A DNA stretch of 64,000 nt from Doris montereyensis (lineage: Eukaryota > Mollusca > Gastropoda > Nudibranchia > Dorididae), in assembly GCA_037039925.1 (NCBI GenBank), contig JAXRKP010000609.1, positions 185,001 through 249,000 of the forward strand, read 5' to 3'. The translations under genes and the position numbers were made by a program. Positions 14,401 through 22,975 of the stretch are shown here, in pieces; position 1 is the stretch's first letter; each line of letters begins with the position of its first letter. A model generated the notes under the pieces. It was not told the DNA's origin, searched no databases, and saw nothing but the letters and a program-made list of their open reading frames with translations.

Positions 14401-17400
14401 TGTCCATTGTAGTGTTCAACGCTTTCTTTTTTCCATTTTCTTTTTCTTTTTTCTTTTTCTATTTTTTTCTTTTTTTTTTTTTTTAACATTACCATTATGC
14501 ACTTTTCTCTCAACGCAGATTTTGATCTGAAAGCAGTGATAAGATTTCAGGACGGTTTACACATGTTTGTACTAATTTCTTTCACGGTTTAGTGTCCAAC
14601 GGCCAACTTTCTAACTGGCCTGTTTTCAGGACGATATCGTTACCAAAGATGGAAAGCCCGACTTGACAAGCGAGTTAGACTTTCGAGGCTTTGCAATTTG
14701 CTGCACACAAGTAACAATGGCATATATAGATGTCCAAACTTTTTGTCTAAAGTTGACTAGAATGAATAAGTCTGCTTCAAAAGGCGTGTGAATATCGTCA
14801 GAATCCTTATATTATGATACGCTATGCCAGTTTTCAGACCTGGAAAATCCTGGCAAAATCGATTAGTCTCATTCGTTGGAAAAATTAGGAAAAGTCAAGA
14901 CAGACACTTGACAAGTTATTGGGGAAAAAAAAATCATGGAAAGTGAATGTGGTATGACCCTGCTGTTAGTCATGTCAAAACCCAGGAGGTTAAAGGTTAC
15001 GTGATGATGATCACACAGATTGATAAGATCAAATATTTGTTCTGTGAAAAAAAGAAAAAAAGTTCTAGCATAGCGGCTAACCCCCCGTTTTTTTTTATCA
15101 AGCTCAGAGTACTCAAACATGGATGAACATTATAAATTAAATGACCCGCGTGTCGCACTCACACATACACACACCCGCCAACGCCTTATACATTAAATAC
15201 GTTACGCATGTTACATGTTGGTGATACCAAGTACGATTATTAAATCCGCTAAGCATTCGACACTGAGTTTTTACGCAGATAGCTAGGCATGACCGGCACT
15301 ATTCCAACTTTTAATTACCGTACAACCTGTTCAAAATAGCGACCTAAGTGAATGAAAATTCTACTCAAGAGACGGGGAAACGATGCAATTTTTCATAATT
15401 AAACGTGCACTTCTGATAGAACATTAATGAAATGAAAACGATCTTGGGATCATTTAGAACCTACGTACATAATATGGTTACTCTTAGTGGCCTGGCAACA
15501 CAGAGCCTTTGGTGAACAAAGAAGGACCAACTCAGAATTATATGTTACGCACGAACAACATATTTTAAAGCATAGGAAAATAGTTACTGGGTAATACAAA
15601 AAGAGAGTGGACATTATTAACCGTAAACTATGTTGGTGACAGCAGTGAGAAATTTGAATCAGACACAGTGTGTCCTGTTTTTTTTAGTTTTTAGTTTTGA
15701 AAATGAAATTTTGAATCATCAAATGCCACAGTTTTTGCCTGATATCTGTGCGATACATAGTGTTGTAAAACATTAAAAATATAAAAATGAAAATCACACA
15801 GGGAAAAGAGATCTAACAAAACTAGAACTTGTAATACGCTGATGCTTCTGTTGTTTAATCCTAAACCCCCTAAAATAGTGTGTTGTATTCTCTTGCCTAA
15901 AACAATCGTTTTTTTTGTCCTGTACAGCCTAAATTGTTGATTTTCGGTCTTGACCAATTGGCCTATCTTTGTCTGTCTTATTGTTAGATTTGATTTACCC
16001 ACAACCAGGGGACTCAGTAGCCCAGGGGCAAGACGTCGGCCTCTCAACCGAGAGGTAGTGAATTCGAGCCCTGCCAATGGTTGAATTTTTTTCTGAGTTT
16101 TTCGAGCAAAAATCTACCTCCCCCCCCCGGTCCAGTACTCCCCTTAGTCCATCACTCCCCTTAGTCCAGCAAACCCACCCTGGTCCAGGTAGGTGTATCG
16201 ACACCTAGTCCCATCGGAGACGGACGATAACAAGAAAGTCCCGGGTGCGGATTTCACTCAAGAAAATAATTCAACCGTCGGCGGGGGCGTGAACCCACGT
16301 CCTTTGGGTTGAGAGGCCGACCGACACCTTGCCTCTGGACTACTGGAGTCCCCCGCACATCTTTATGCTTTACCTTGGTTAAAAGTTTTTCCTTTTTTCT
16401 CTCTTCACAATGGATGCTTGTTCTGCCCGCTGAACTTTATGCATTTTACTTTACTGCTGTTGCAACAGCTCATTACTATTGAAGATTAAGGAGAGAGGGA
16501 AAAAAAGGGAAGTCTGCCACGCTGTATGTAATTATCTATCATCATTTTTGTTTTCTCTCTTTCTCTTCAGCTCGATCCCAGACTTGTCTGTGTGCCTATG
16601 ACGGCAAGCTTTACGCTATCGGAGGGACAGACCTGTGGAACACGCTCGCCACAGTTGAGATGTATGACCCGGTCAGAGACGCCTGGACCGTATGCTCCAG
16701 TCTCAACATCGCCAGGAGAGGAGCAGCCGTGGACTTTGTCAGTGGTAAGCGTTGACCTTGACCTTTGTGGGGCTGTGCTGCTGAAATGGGGGAAGAGGCT
16801 TACCGTGCGTTTTATGACCCTGTAACTAGTCACGCAAGCCATAAGAAATTAGAAGTGTGGATAAAAATCCTGTGGCTATAAGCCTAGCCATTACGGCCCA
16901 TGAAGCTGAAGCGTATCCCTGTTTCTATAGCGTGGAAGTGGAACAGGCAACAGTAATCATCTCCTGGATAGGACACTAATCTGACTAAGGTTTTATGAAC
17001 GGCAGCTAGGTGCTTGGCGCTGGGAGGCTACTCACAAGCGCCAGACCCATTTGTACCTGGGTCGGGTGGCTTAAAATGTGTGTTTGAGTGTCTAAAAGTC
17101 TTTCCAAGAAACGCAATGTCAGACGTAGCTTTGTTAGGGATCTGAACCCGGGGACCTCATGATCCCGTCTGGCAGCCTAACCAATCGGGCACCAACATCA
17201 TGTGCGATTATAGTCGTAAGAAATGAGATTTTGTGGATGAAAGCCCTTGCTACAACTTACTGTGCGAATATATAGAATGCCATTGGCTTGAACATCCCCA
17301 AATTACGACGTCTTTACCTATTTTAAATGTCTTCAAAAGGCGTTTTCGCTAAATCCAAGTTATGAAAATACCGTCCAATGGGCGTGGGGAAAAGGTTCGT

Positions 17401-18609
17401 GCCTAAGTTAATGTGATTGAGTTTGAGTCCTACTCATATCTTATGTGCCAGATCTTTGATGGGAGAGGAAATGCAGATTTTGTATTAGTTGTATGGTGTG
17501 TTTAATATCTTCACAGGATAATGGGCTAGTTATCACGATAGTTGTGTTTGAGAAGCATTTATTGATCTTCGTGTCTTTCTTATCCACTGACCCTGGAGAA
17601 TTTTAACATGATCATTAGCGACGAATTTTCACAGCTTTTCATGTAAATATAAGATAGATATATTGATCTGATAGATGTATACATATAATAATAGATAGTT
17701 AGATATATCTATAAAAAGGTACTCCTAATAGATAAATAGATTGATAGATAATAACAGATAGGTAGATAGATAGTAGGTAGGTAGGTAGGTAGGTAGATAG
17801 ATAGATAGATAGATAGATTATAGATCAAATAGATGTATGTAGACATAAAGAGAGAGAGAGAGATAGATACGTAGGTATATAGATAATAGATCAAATAGAT
17901 GCATGTAGACAGATAGAGAGATAGATAGATAGATTGATAGATCTGATAGGTTGATAATGATTTAGATCTAATAGATGTTTTTTTCTTTCTTCATTAGCGT
18001 TTTTTACTACAGTAAGAAACGTTATTTCATATTCAATGCTTGAAACCGTGTAGACAAATTTTTCACCCCTTGGTGATGTGGCTTACTTTTTCCAGGCACC
18101 ATTGTGGTAACAGGGGGCAGTGATGGAGCTCAGTCCTTGACTCGTCAGAACTGTACGACTGCGACTCCAACACGTGGACTATGGGTCCGCCATGACCATC
18201 GCCCGCGCCAACCTCAGCTGTCGTCACCCGGCTCCCGGCTGTTCGCCCTCGGCGGTTTCAGTGGCAAGAAGTTTTGAGTTCCTTGGAGTGGCTGGACATG
18301 GACTGCATGGAGTGGATGCCGCACGCCCCGCGGCTGGTGAAGGACTCGCAGGGGAAGAGCCGCTACGCCGGCAGTGTCGAGAACGGCAGTGTCGAGAACG
18401 GCAGTGCTGAGAACGGCAGTGCCGAGAACGGCAGAGCCGAACGCAGTGCCGAGAACGGCAGTGCCGAGAACGGCAGTGCCGAGAACGGCAGTGCCGAGAA
18501 CGGCAGTGCCGAGAACGGCAGTGCCGAGAACGGCAGTGTCGAGAACGGCAGTGTCGAGAACGGCAGTGTCGAGAACGGCAGCACCGGAAGGTCTCATGAA
18601 GCGGAGTAG
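1..18609 (+). CDS. IVNS1ABP: IVNS1ABP-like BTB-BACK-Kelch protein (5' partial, 10 exons in window)
   Basis: Spliced gene whose upstream part is outside the window. Exons seen: 179-303, 807-922, 2031-2147, 3593-3711, 3869-4008, 9204-9463, 10610-10862, 11931-12055, 16571-16744 and 18096-18609. Domain order is end of BTB, BACK, a variable linker, then six kelch repeats with Gly-Gly pairs and Tyr-Asp/Trp spacing. The linker motif REWSIIATHRTS followed by NAYLAIAVLDGQ matches the region before the propeller in IVNS1ABP, which separates it from generic KLHL proteins. Family members act as Cullin-3 adaptors or actin-associated factors in cytoplasm and nucleus; the precise role here is inferred. Introns are GT-AG, so this is not a processed copy. 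Single-base frameshifts are needed in exons at 2031, 3593, 9204, 10610, 11931 and 18096. The family call is firm; orthology is likely but untested. Confidence 0.85.
179..303 (+). CDS. IVNS1ABP: Kelch gene exon: end of BTB domain
   Basis: The acceptor CTGGGCAG precedes base 179 and the donor GTGAGT follows base 303. In phase with the next exon it encodes 41 residues, including VPLNDVPVVYESATILKM and ending DFLSRHLTAANCF, the helical BTB-to-BACK transition typical of KLHL proteins. The first base completes a codon from an exon outside the window. Confidence 0.85.
304..806 (+). repeat. Intron with 43-bp minisatellite (about 350-758)
   Basis: Nearly the whole intron is a tandem repeat of about 43 bp, roughly nine copies, with the recurring core GGGGCTTGGTTGGGTGGGGA followed by TGAAATGGGTTTTGGTAT. 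Units differ by substitutions and small indels. The plus (sense) strand is strongly G-rich. Apparent minus-strand proteins here are translations of the repeat. Confidence 0.9.
807..922 (+). CDS. IVNS1ABP: Kelch gene exon: BACK domain, first part
   Basis: The exon follows the acceptor TTTGTATAG and ends at CTGCAG before GTGGGA. It encodes RRFSRDNEFRASVDEFI and then NNMEDIMSSKSFFGLTDLQ, matching the start of a BACK domain. The phase joins cleanly to exon 179-303 (TTT G + GC). Confidence 0.85.
923..1555 (+). repeat. 23-bp minisatellite starting at a splice donor
   Basis: About 27 tandem copies of a 23-bp unit with the core TACAGGTGGAAGTGGTGGG. Because 23 is not a multiple of three, all three forward frames stay largely open and give false ORFs. 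The array starts within a few bases of the exon donor at 922/923, and each unit contains CAGGTGGAA, close to the real donor CAGGTGGGAA. Confidence 0.92.
1556..2030 (+). repeat. AT-rich intron end with (CAT/CAC)n low complexity
   Basis: From about 1640 the intron is T-rich. At 1855-2000 it becomes an imperfect CAT/CAC trinucleotide tract directly before the pyrimidine-rich acceptor that ends at 2030. No coding signal is seen. Confidence 0.8.
2031..2147 (+). CDS. IVNS1ABP: Kelch gene exon: BACK domain, second part (frameshifted start)
   Basis: The acceptor is CATCCAG and the donor is GTAAAT. The body encodes ESMERRLFSLVLDWV and continues KNNLNDFKPKLIDSLS, corresponding to the BACK helix around INWV in IVNS1ABP. 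The first ~20 bases read LDES in one frame while the rest reads IDLDES in another, so one base appears lost near 2040-2052. A downstream AG at about 2055 would restore phase but would shorten the domain by ten residues. Confidence 0.75.
2148..3592 (+). repeat. Intron composed of SINE fragments and a (GT)n tract
   Basis: Contains (GT)n at about 2399-2428; a fragment of the CCCTGAGATCACCGCA family at 2458-2585; two copies (2676-2770 and 3117-3205) of a SINE piece containing ATCAATATGGAATCCAACCC; an inverted SINE family A fragment at 2885-2990; a tail-like piece shared with SINE family C at 3003-3075; and two more CCCTGAGATCACCGCA pieces at 3240-3410. A T-tract lies at 3491-3508. No further exon is seen. 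Confidence 0.7.
3593..3711 (+). CDS. IVNS1ABP: Kelch gene exon: BACK-to-linker segment
   Basis: Encodes VNVLYLNHDNTLLD, then an acidic stretch with SSDDDM and NDYKKMAAAG. The paralogous human region has the same LYY...LLDG and SDDD pattern. The donor is GTAGGT after 3711. Joining to the preceding exon (phase 2) is off by one base at the acceptor, consistent with a lost G after CCAG. Confidence 0.75.
3869..4008 (+). CDS. IVNS1ABP: Kelch gene exon: linker before propeller
   Basis: The acceptor is CTTACAG and the donor GTAATT; phases fit both neighbours without correction. It encodes a Ser/Gly-rich stretch and then REWSIIATHRTS, equivalent to the KIVASEKTS motif before the first kelch strand in IVNS1ABP. 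Confidence 0.85.
4150..4665 (+). repeat. 70-bp intronic minisatellite
   Basis: About seven copies of a ~70-bp unit containing ACCTTAAAGTGTTTGTGTGG and AATAAGTTTTGACGTATTA, with truncated units. It lies in the large kelch-gene intron (4009-9203). Confidence 0.88.
4666..5505 (+). other. AT-rich intronic sequence, nothing recognised
   Basis: Unique-looking AT-rich sequence between two minisatellites. I see no exon, repeat family or RNA gene in it. Confidence 0.5.
5506..6310 (+). repeat. 42-bp intronic minisatellite
   Basis: About 18 copies of a 42-bp unit with the core AACACAAAGTTATTGTAAAG followed by GTAGGCATTGGGCTATTAATGG. From about 6040 the units change to a related variant (GGTAGGACCTTTGGCTATTA), so two sub-families are arranged in blocks. 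Confidence 0.9.
6590..7460 (+). repeat. 27-bp intronic minisatellite
   Basis: About 30 copies of a unit near 27 bp, core CATACAAACTTACATACGGT then AGAAGAA or AGATCAA. Because 27 is divisible by three, it creates an EEHTNLHTV-type false ORF. Confidence 0.9.
7545..8300 (+). repeat. 32-bp intronic minisatellite
   Basis: About 22 copies of a 32-bp unit, core TTGAAATGTTACATTAATAC followed by CTGTAGCTGGGA. Several truncated units are present. Confidence 0.9.
8365..8735. mobile_element. MITE-like element with 13-bp terminal inverted repeats
   Basis: The left end CATAGCTGCCAAC (8365-8377) is the exact reverse complement of the right end GTTGGCAGCTATG (8723-8735). The 371-bp interior has no coding capacity. 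A diverged homologue with the same ends and shared interior motifs (CCGTAAGTCTG, AAAGGCCAG) lies at 55321-56141, and a fragment lies near 24570. The superfamily is not assigned. Confidence 0.8.
8890..9180 (+). repeat. TG-rich minisatellite before a splice acceptor
   Basis: Imperfect repeats of about 24-27 bp built around ATTGCTGTGTGTATGTTGTA, with an internal duplication of about 110 bp (8957-9005 resembles 9074-9122). It ends about 20 bases before the acceptor of exon 9204-9463. Confidence 0.8.
9204..9463 (+). CDS. IVNS1ABP: Kelch gene exon: linker and start of kelch repeat 1 (frameshifted)
   Basis: The acceptor is TTTCCACAG. The exon opens with NAYLAIAVLDGQLMAVPVHV, the strand before the propeller, and ends with AMGAVVLDKELIVCG, the first kelch strand, before a GTCAGT donor. 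Between them is a Ser/Pro/Asn-rich linker. The beginning and end are in different frames. A six-C run near 9391-9396 and the GCG near 9415 are the likely indel sites. Confidence 0.8.
9535..10510 (+). repeat. 45-bp intronic minisatellite
   Basis: About 21 copies of a 45-bp unit, core TTTTTTATGTAATAGAGGTC then CCCTCAAATAGCCGACTGAA, with variable T-tracts. It fills the intron between exons 9204-9463 and 10610-10862. Confidence 0.92.
10610..10862 (+). CDS. IVNS1ABP: Kelch gene exon: kelch repeats 1-3
   Basis: The acceptor is CTCTGCAG. It completes CGGYDRGECLNNVEAFNL, then carries repeat 2 (RGRFGAAVVDGCVYTCGG and CVEKFDPSASKWTPV) and the start of repeat 3 (NMLKERSSHGGF). The donor GTGCAG after 10862 gives the right phase for the next exon. 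One extra or missing base near 10829-10835 separates WTPV from NMLKERSS. Confidence 0.87.
11265..11420 (+). mobile_element. LINE reverse-transcriptase C-terminal remnant
   Basis: The frame reading FSERSFAHFAPSIWNDLPFF followed by a Lys/Ser-rich end matches the C-terminal tail common in CR1/L2/Jockey-like LINE polymerases (FxxAPxxWNxLP...FKxxLK). Downstream AT-rich sequence with a run of ATT at 11745-11758 resembles a LINE 3' UTR. It is a short, dead fragment. Confidence 0.6.
11505..11760 (+). repeat. Dispersed CCCTGAGATC repeat
   Basis: Contains TTCACCCTGAGATCGCCGCA followed by GATGGTGGACGGGGTAAATTGCAA. Related pieces occur at 2458-2585, 3290-3405, 24385-24520 and 26690-26745, and inverted near 29380. 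Unit boundaries are not defined. Confidence 0.65.
11931..12055 (+). CDS. IVNS1ABP: Kelch gene exon: kelch repeat 3
   Basis: The acceptor is TTTTGACAG and the donor GTACGA. It encodes VATLNGRLYCIGGCEVRG and CEVYDPAINKWSSIAPLNV, a canonical kelch blade. These two halves differ by one frame; the shift lies near 11993-12001 (CTCATCCTGTG). Confidence 0.85.
12905..13125 (+). repeat. 36-bp intronic minisatellite
   Basis: Six copies of a unit near 36 bp: GTTATTATTATGTACCAGTT then GTATATATTTACGTAG. Confidence 0.92.
16008..16350. mobile_element. Two SINE family A copies in inverted orientation
   Basis: A plus copy (16008-16225) runs from GGGGACTCAGTAGCCCAGGG through CTCTCAACCGAGAGG to GTCCCATCGGAGACGG. 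A minus-orientation fragment (about 16260-16352) follows, recognisable from the complement of the same head (CCTTGCCTCTGGACTACTGG). Other copies are listed separately. A tRNA-derived head with a B-box-like GAATTCGAGCCC supports SINE status. Confidence 0.75.
16571..16744 (+). CDS. IVNS1ABP: Kelch gene exon: kelch repeat 4 and start of repeat 5
   Basis: The acceptor is CTCTTCAG and the donor GTAAGC; phase is intact through all 174 bases. It encodes YDGKLYAIGGTDLWNTLATV, then EMYDPVRDAWTVCSSLNIAR, then RGAAVDFVS. It is the cleanest exon of this gene, with both the Gly-Gly and Tyr/Trp landmarks. Confidence 0.92.
16895..17210 (-). mobile_element. SINE family B copy, minus orientation
   Basis: Complement of a tRNA-headed SINE: CCTGTTTCTATAGCGTG at the tail side, AATCATCTCCTGG and CCATTTGTACCTGGGT inside, and GAACCCGGGGACCTCATGAT with TGGCAGCCTAACC at the head. 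Homologous to copies at 28945, 35437, 45048 and 60945. Confidence 0.8.
17640..17955 (+). repeat. (GATA)n-type microsatellite
   Basis: Imperfect GATA/GTAG tetranucleotide tracts, interrupted by GA dinucleotides and two copies of ATAGATCAAATAGATG. Confidence 0.9.
18096..18609 (+). CDS. IVNS1ABP: Kelch gene last exon: kelch repeats 5-6 and ENGSA tail
   Basis: The acceptor is TTTTTCCAG. Kelch pieces appear in order but in changing frames: GTIVVTGGSDGAQSL, SELYDCDSNTWTMGP, MTIARANLS, GSRLFALGGFSGKKF, then LSSLEWLDMDCMEWMPH. At least four single-base losses are implied, for example a T in the TTTT run at about 18273. The last segment then stays open through a 15-bp tandem repeat coding ENGSA or ENGSV to a TAG at 18607-18609. 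The tail is absent from vertebrate IVNS1ABP, which ends soon after repeat 6. Confidence 0.8.
18374..18585 (+). repeat. 15-bp coding repeat (Glu-Asn-Gly-Ser-Ala/Val)
   Basis: About 14 units of GAGAACGGCAGTGCC or GAGAACGGCAGTGTC. One unit has lost three bases but remains in frame. It encodes the C-terminal tail of the kelch protein and is far more GC-rich than the surroundings. Confidence 0.93.
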
Positions 18610-19146
18610 GATGGTGTGTGTGTTGCTGATGACTGACCCCCGTGTGGGGCTGCTTTTTAAGTCATGCTCATTTTTATTTTTTTAACGATACAACGTCTTA
18701 TTATATCACCAGCAATCAACGAGATTAATTTTGATTTTGTTTACTGAATTGATTTTTGGTGTTGGACTGGACGGAAATGTCAAATAGTTGACATCATCAA
18801 GTGTCAAGAATGTTTTCTATTCTATAAACTGAAAGTGACTATTTGCCTGTGAAATGGAACAACACACAAAAAATCCCCCCAACAAAAACAAAACAAAAGA
18901 AAGCTTTAATAGACTGATTTAATGACGAGTCATAATTATAGGAGGTGATTGGCTACGGACTAAAAACGAGACTGGTTGTATTGTTGGACCCCGTGTAAAT
19001 GTAAACTAACGTCCCATTATATTTTGAGTGTTGTTTTAAAAGACTGGTAACAAGATTAAGTCATTCAATGACTTATAATTACTGAGTTAAAAGTATTATT
19101 TCAAGTTGATGAGCTGACCATTTTGTTCAATATTGAGGTCTACTGC

Positions 19147-19262
<116 letters not shown>

Positions 19263-21659
19263 GTTATATCCTGCCCCTTTTCAATTGTTGTGACTATAGA
19301 GTTTGGTGTTTTGTGTTTGTGTGTGTTTATGGTTATGTGTGTGTCCCGTCTCTTCCTTCTTTTCCCTGCCTTTGCTAACTGTGAAAGTTCAACGTATATA
19401 TATATATATATATATATACTTGCTGGTCACCACCGCTTTGATGATATTTTATTAGTGGCTGCAAGCATGTGGTGTTGTATCGAATAATTGCCCGCTTGAT
19501 TGAATTCATGAACGATAAGACAATCCATTATATAATAAAATGAGTTAGTGTTTAAAGGAGTTAAATTACGATTATTATTATCGTTTATAAAACTCCATGA
19601 TTATTTTGAGATGTATGGGGCATTTAAAGGTCAAACGACCTATATAGTTTCTGAAAAGATATGTTATAGTGAAGTTAATTTGGTTTTGTTTCACTGTTGT
19701 TTGTTGTTTTTTTAACATTGGAAAAACTGAATTATTAACCCACCAATTCGCAAGTTATTTGTTTGCATACATGAGCTTTCACCCCTTTGTCATACTTTCG
19801 CAAACGCACAACAGTTTTCCCCAGCAAAATCCAAAATCCACTCGTTTGTGTGTAGTAGTAGTAGTTGTAGTACCTGGAACTGGAAGATAATGCCTGTGTG
19901 ACACGACGGCATTTCTGTTAGCTTTGTCTCCTTAAAAAGCAATTTTTCAGTAACAAAAAAAGGAAACTTTGTCTTCTATTGTATTTTGGCACACGTTTCA
20001 ATTTGACCGTGAACTTGCTATCCATTGATTGCTAATTAAGGGCTGTCTAGTTTTAAGTCGGTGTAGTCAAAGTGAGAGAAGCGCCAAAGTGGCTCGGGGT
20101 GTTCCTTCCTGTAAGTGTTAAGACAAACAAGACGAGCCATCGAAAAGTTGTCCTTGAGAACTTTAAAAAGTATTTAAATGGTCCGCTACTCATTTTACAT
20201 TACTACGGCCAGTCCCCTTCTTTCATTCCATTGTTTATTCAAATACAACCAGTCATAAAAGTTGTATAAGATTTGATACTGGTTTTGTCTTATATGTCAG
20301 AATTACATATATGTCACGCACGCTTCAATGAACAGAGACTTTGTTTAACATTTATATGATATTAGTGATGCAGCTGTCTCGTGATGAACAAAAAAAAAGT
20401 CGAGCAGACACTTGGAAGAGCTGCCATTAATTTTTATTATGAACTTGTCTCCGACACATAAAATAAAATTTCTTTCTTAACATGAAATAATGTGAAAGAC
20501 TGAAGCAAATCATATAATATGTGTTTTCATAAAGATATTAAAATTACGTTGGTTGTGTAGTTTTTCTTACCCCAAAGTCCTTTAGAAAGTGTGCTTAAAA
20601 ATGCTTTTCACATAGTATGTTAAAAGTACTTTTTCACATGGTATGTTAAAAGTTGAAATATTTTTTATTGTACTCCAAATCTTGTCATATCGCTTCTATT
20701 TTTAACTTTTCATGGACATGATCACTACTACTACTATAGCTGGAGGCGATGTTGGACTTCCTTGTTTTTAAACCAAGGGGAGACAATTCCTGTACAGCTA
20801 TAGAACCTATTGTTGTCTTTCCTTATAACGAAAAAAAATAATAGGAATGCATTTAATTAAGTTCAAGTTCTGGAGTCATTTACACATTGAACTTCTCATA
20901 CATATTTTATATTTGTGTTGAAGTAAGTTTTAGAAGTGAATTACACAGCATGTTGTTCTTGCTTTAATGTTTTCTTGTTGACAATTTCAAGTTTTGTTGT
21001 GCCAATTGATTTTGACATCTGTGTTAATACTATTAAGTTGTTAATTTGCCTCCATCTTGAATGGTTTCTTGTTGATGTGTTTCCCATGCCTTCACTTTGA
21101 AGGGGGTGAGTGGGATCAATGTTTGTCTTCCCAACCCTCCTGGTCTTCCTTGAATTATGACACCCCCCCGCGCTTTTAATCCCTCCTTCTCCATACCCTC
21201 TTAGTCTTAAATCTTGTCAGTAAACGGGGTTGAAATTTTTGGTCTTGCTCATATTTGTTACTTTTGACCACCATTTGAGTATGAAGTTTTCGTTCACATT
21301 TCTAACGAAACAATCCCTAGAATTGCAGCTAGGTTAATGTGAAATCACCGGTTGTGGCTTCCAACCTGAGGTTAATGTGAAATCACTGGATCTCCTCAGG
21401 TTGACGTGTAGTAGATTAGAAGAATGGCTGTAGGCTCTGTGTTCACATGGAAAACACAGTTGGTGCCGTTAGGCTTTCAACTCACGTGACTGTCGTTTTC
21501 CTTCCTTTAGACCAACCCCATCACATGAGTCACAGCTTTTCTTTCTCTGCAGAATCTCACATAAAAACTGTTGTTAAAGCCAATTTCCTTTTCTTGCCCC
21601 ATTCTCAAGGGGCATTATTTTTTAAAACCTTTTTGTGTTTTTGTCTGTTTCATACAATC

Positions 21660-21775
21660 TAGTCACAATTTTATTCATGAAGTTGTCAGTTTCCTTTATA
21701 AAAGTTGTCAGTTTCATTCATGAAGTTGTCAGTTTCATTCATGAAGTTGTCAGTTTCCTTCAATCTAATTGTCAT
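21660..21775 (+). repeat. Short 21-bp tandem repeat
   Basis: Four to five copies of GAAGTTGTCAGTTTCATTCA and variants. Confidence 0.85.
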
Positions 21776-22137
21776 TTTCATTCTAGTTGGTTTTATTCTT
21801 TTAAAAATAAAGCAGAAGCTTATATTTGCCTTGTATTGTTCATAGATCTTCCTGTTTTAATTAAATAAATGACCTTTGGTCTCTTTCTTATGTGGAATTT
21901 CTCTTTCAAAGATATTATTTTCACTTTCACTATTTTTGTTTTGTTGTTTTGCCCATTCATTTCATTATACTTTGACTTCTTTTGCTTTTCAAATGCATTT
22001 GTCAGTCTTCGTTGCAAGCCATATCTTATTTGGTATGTGAACATACATGGCAGGGAGGCATCGGCAGTCCGCCCAAGGGGCGTTGATATATGGGGTTCAA
22101 ATCCTGGCAATAATACTATAGGACATTTCGTTTTGAG

Positions 22138-22405
22138 GGGGGGGACTCCAGAGGCAAGGTGTTGGCCTCTCAGCCAAAAAGGTAGTTGGTTTGAGCCCCG
22201 CGAATGGTTTAAAAAATTTTTCTCAAGTTTTTTTCGAGCAACATCTACCCTACTGGTCCAGGTAGGTGGATTAACACCTAGTCCCATCGGAGACGGATGA
22301 TAAAAAGGAGGGCCCGTGTGCAGATCACAACTCTTTGTGCATGTTAACGATCCCTTAGCTTGCTATTTATAAATCAAATCAAATCAAATCAAATCAAATC
22401 AAGAT
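22138..22405 (+). mobile_element. SINE family A copy with (AAATC)n tail
   Basis: Head GGGGACTCCAGAGGCAAGG with GGCCTCTCAGCC and a B-box-like TTTGAGCCCCGC; middle TCCAGGTAGGTGGATTAACA and GTCCCATCGGAGACGGATGA; 3' end AACGATCCCTTAGCTTGC, then an (AAATC)n tail. The tail marks a 3' end formed by target-primed reverse transcription. Confidence 0.82.
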
Positions 22406-22429
22406 CATTGCGCTCTTCTGTGAAGGAGA

Positions 22430-22545
22430 GACACTTGACACACATTTCCTGACTCGACCAAACAGGTGCAAATGGGTACCAGCGCCTGTTTTATTAGCTG
22501 AGAAGTAAAACCTGCGGCAGACTAGCGTCCTGATCACGAGGTTGC
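22430..22545 (+). mobile_element. SINE family B fragment
   Basis: Contains CAGGTGCAAATGGGTACCAG and CAGACTAGCGTCCTG, the middle part of family B. The head is missing, probably because SINE family A was inserted beside it. Confidence 0.65.
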
Positions 22546-22682
22546 GCGTTGTCATTTGTAACATTTCGCGCTTTAAAAGACGGGGATACGCTGTGGCTGT
22601 ATGTATGGGCGGCTCTAATGGCTACTGAAATAGATTTGTTGGATTTACGGTTGTACTTAAACTTTGTATCCATGGAAAACAA

Positions 22683-22975
22683 TCTATTGGTTTCCTTTCT
22701 GTTGAATTGTATAAACATATCATATCTGCCATTCTGTTTTGAAAGTATGTTGTGTTGTGTGTTTGATTTACATTGAGTCTGCTCTAAAGTCAATTTTCAG
22801 TTAGAATCAACTCACACAAAGTACCCTATCTATTGGTTTCCTTTCTGTTGAATTGTATAAACATATCATATCTGCCATTCTGTTTTGAAAGTATGTTGTG
22901 TTGTGTGTTTGATTTACATTGGAGTCTGGTAAAGTCAATTTTCAGTTAGAATCAACTCACACAACGGTACCCCCC
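22683..22975 (+). repeat. 146-bp tandem duplication
   Basis: Two nearly identical segments starting at TCTATTGGTTTCCTTTCTGT (22683 and 22829) and ending with AGAATCAACTCACACAA. Few differences indicate a recent duplication. Confidence 0.9.

Larger units (their letters stand above)
12056..16570 (+). other. Large intron between kelch repeats 3 and 4
   Basis: 4.5-kb intron with (GAAA)n near 12187-12235, a 36-bp array (12905-13125), a T/C-rich tract near 14420-14490, and a facing pair of SINE fragments (16008-16350). 13130-15990 is otherwise AT-rich, with no exon that I can support on either strand. Confidence 0.6.
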
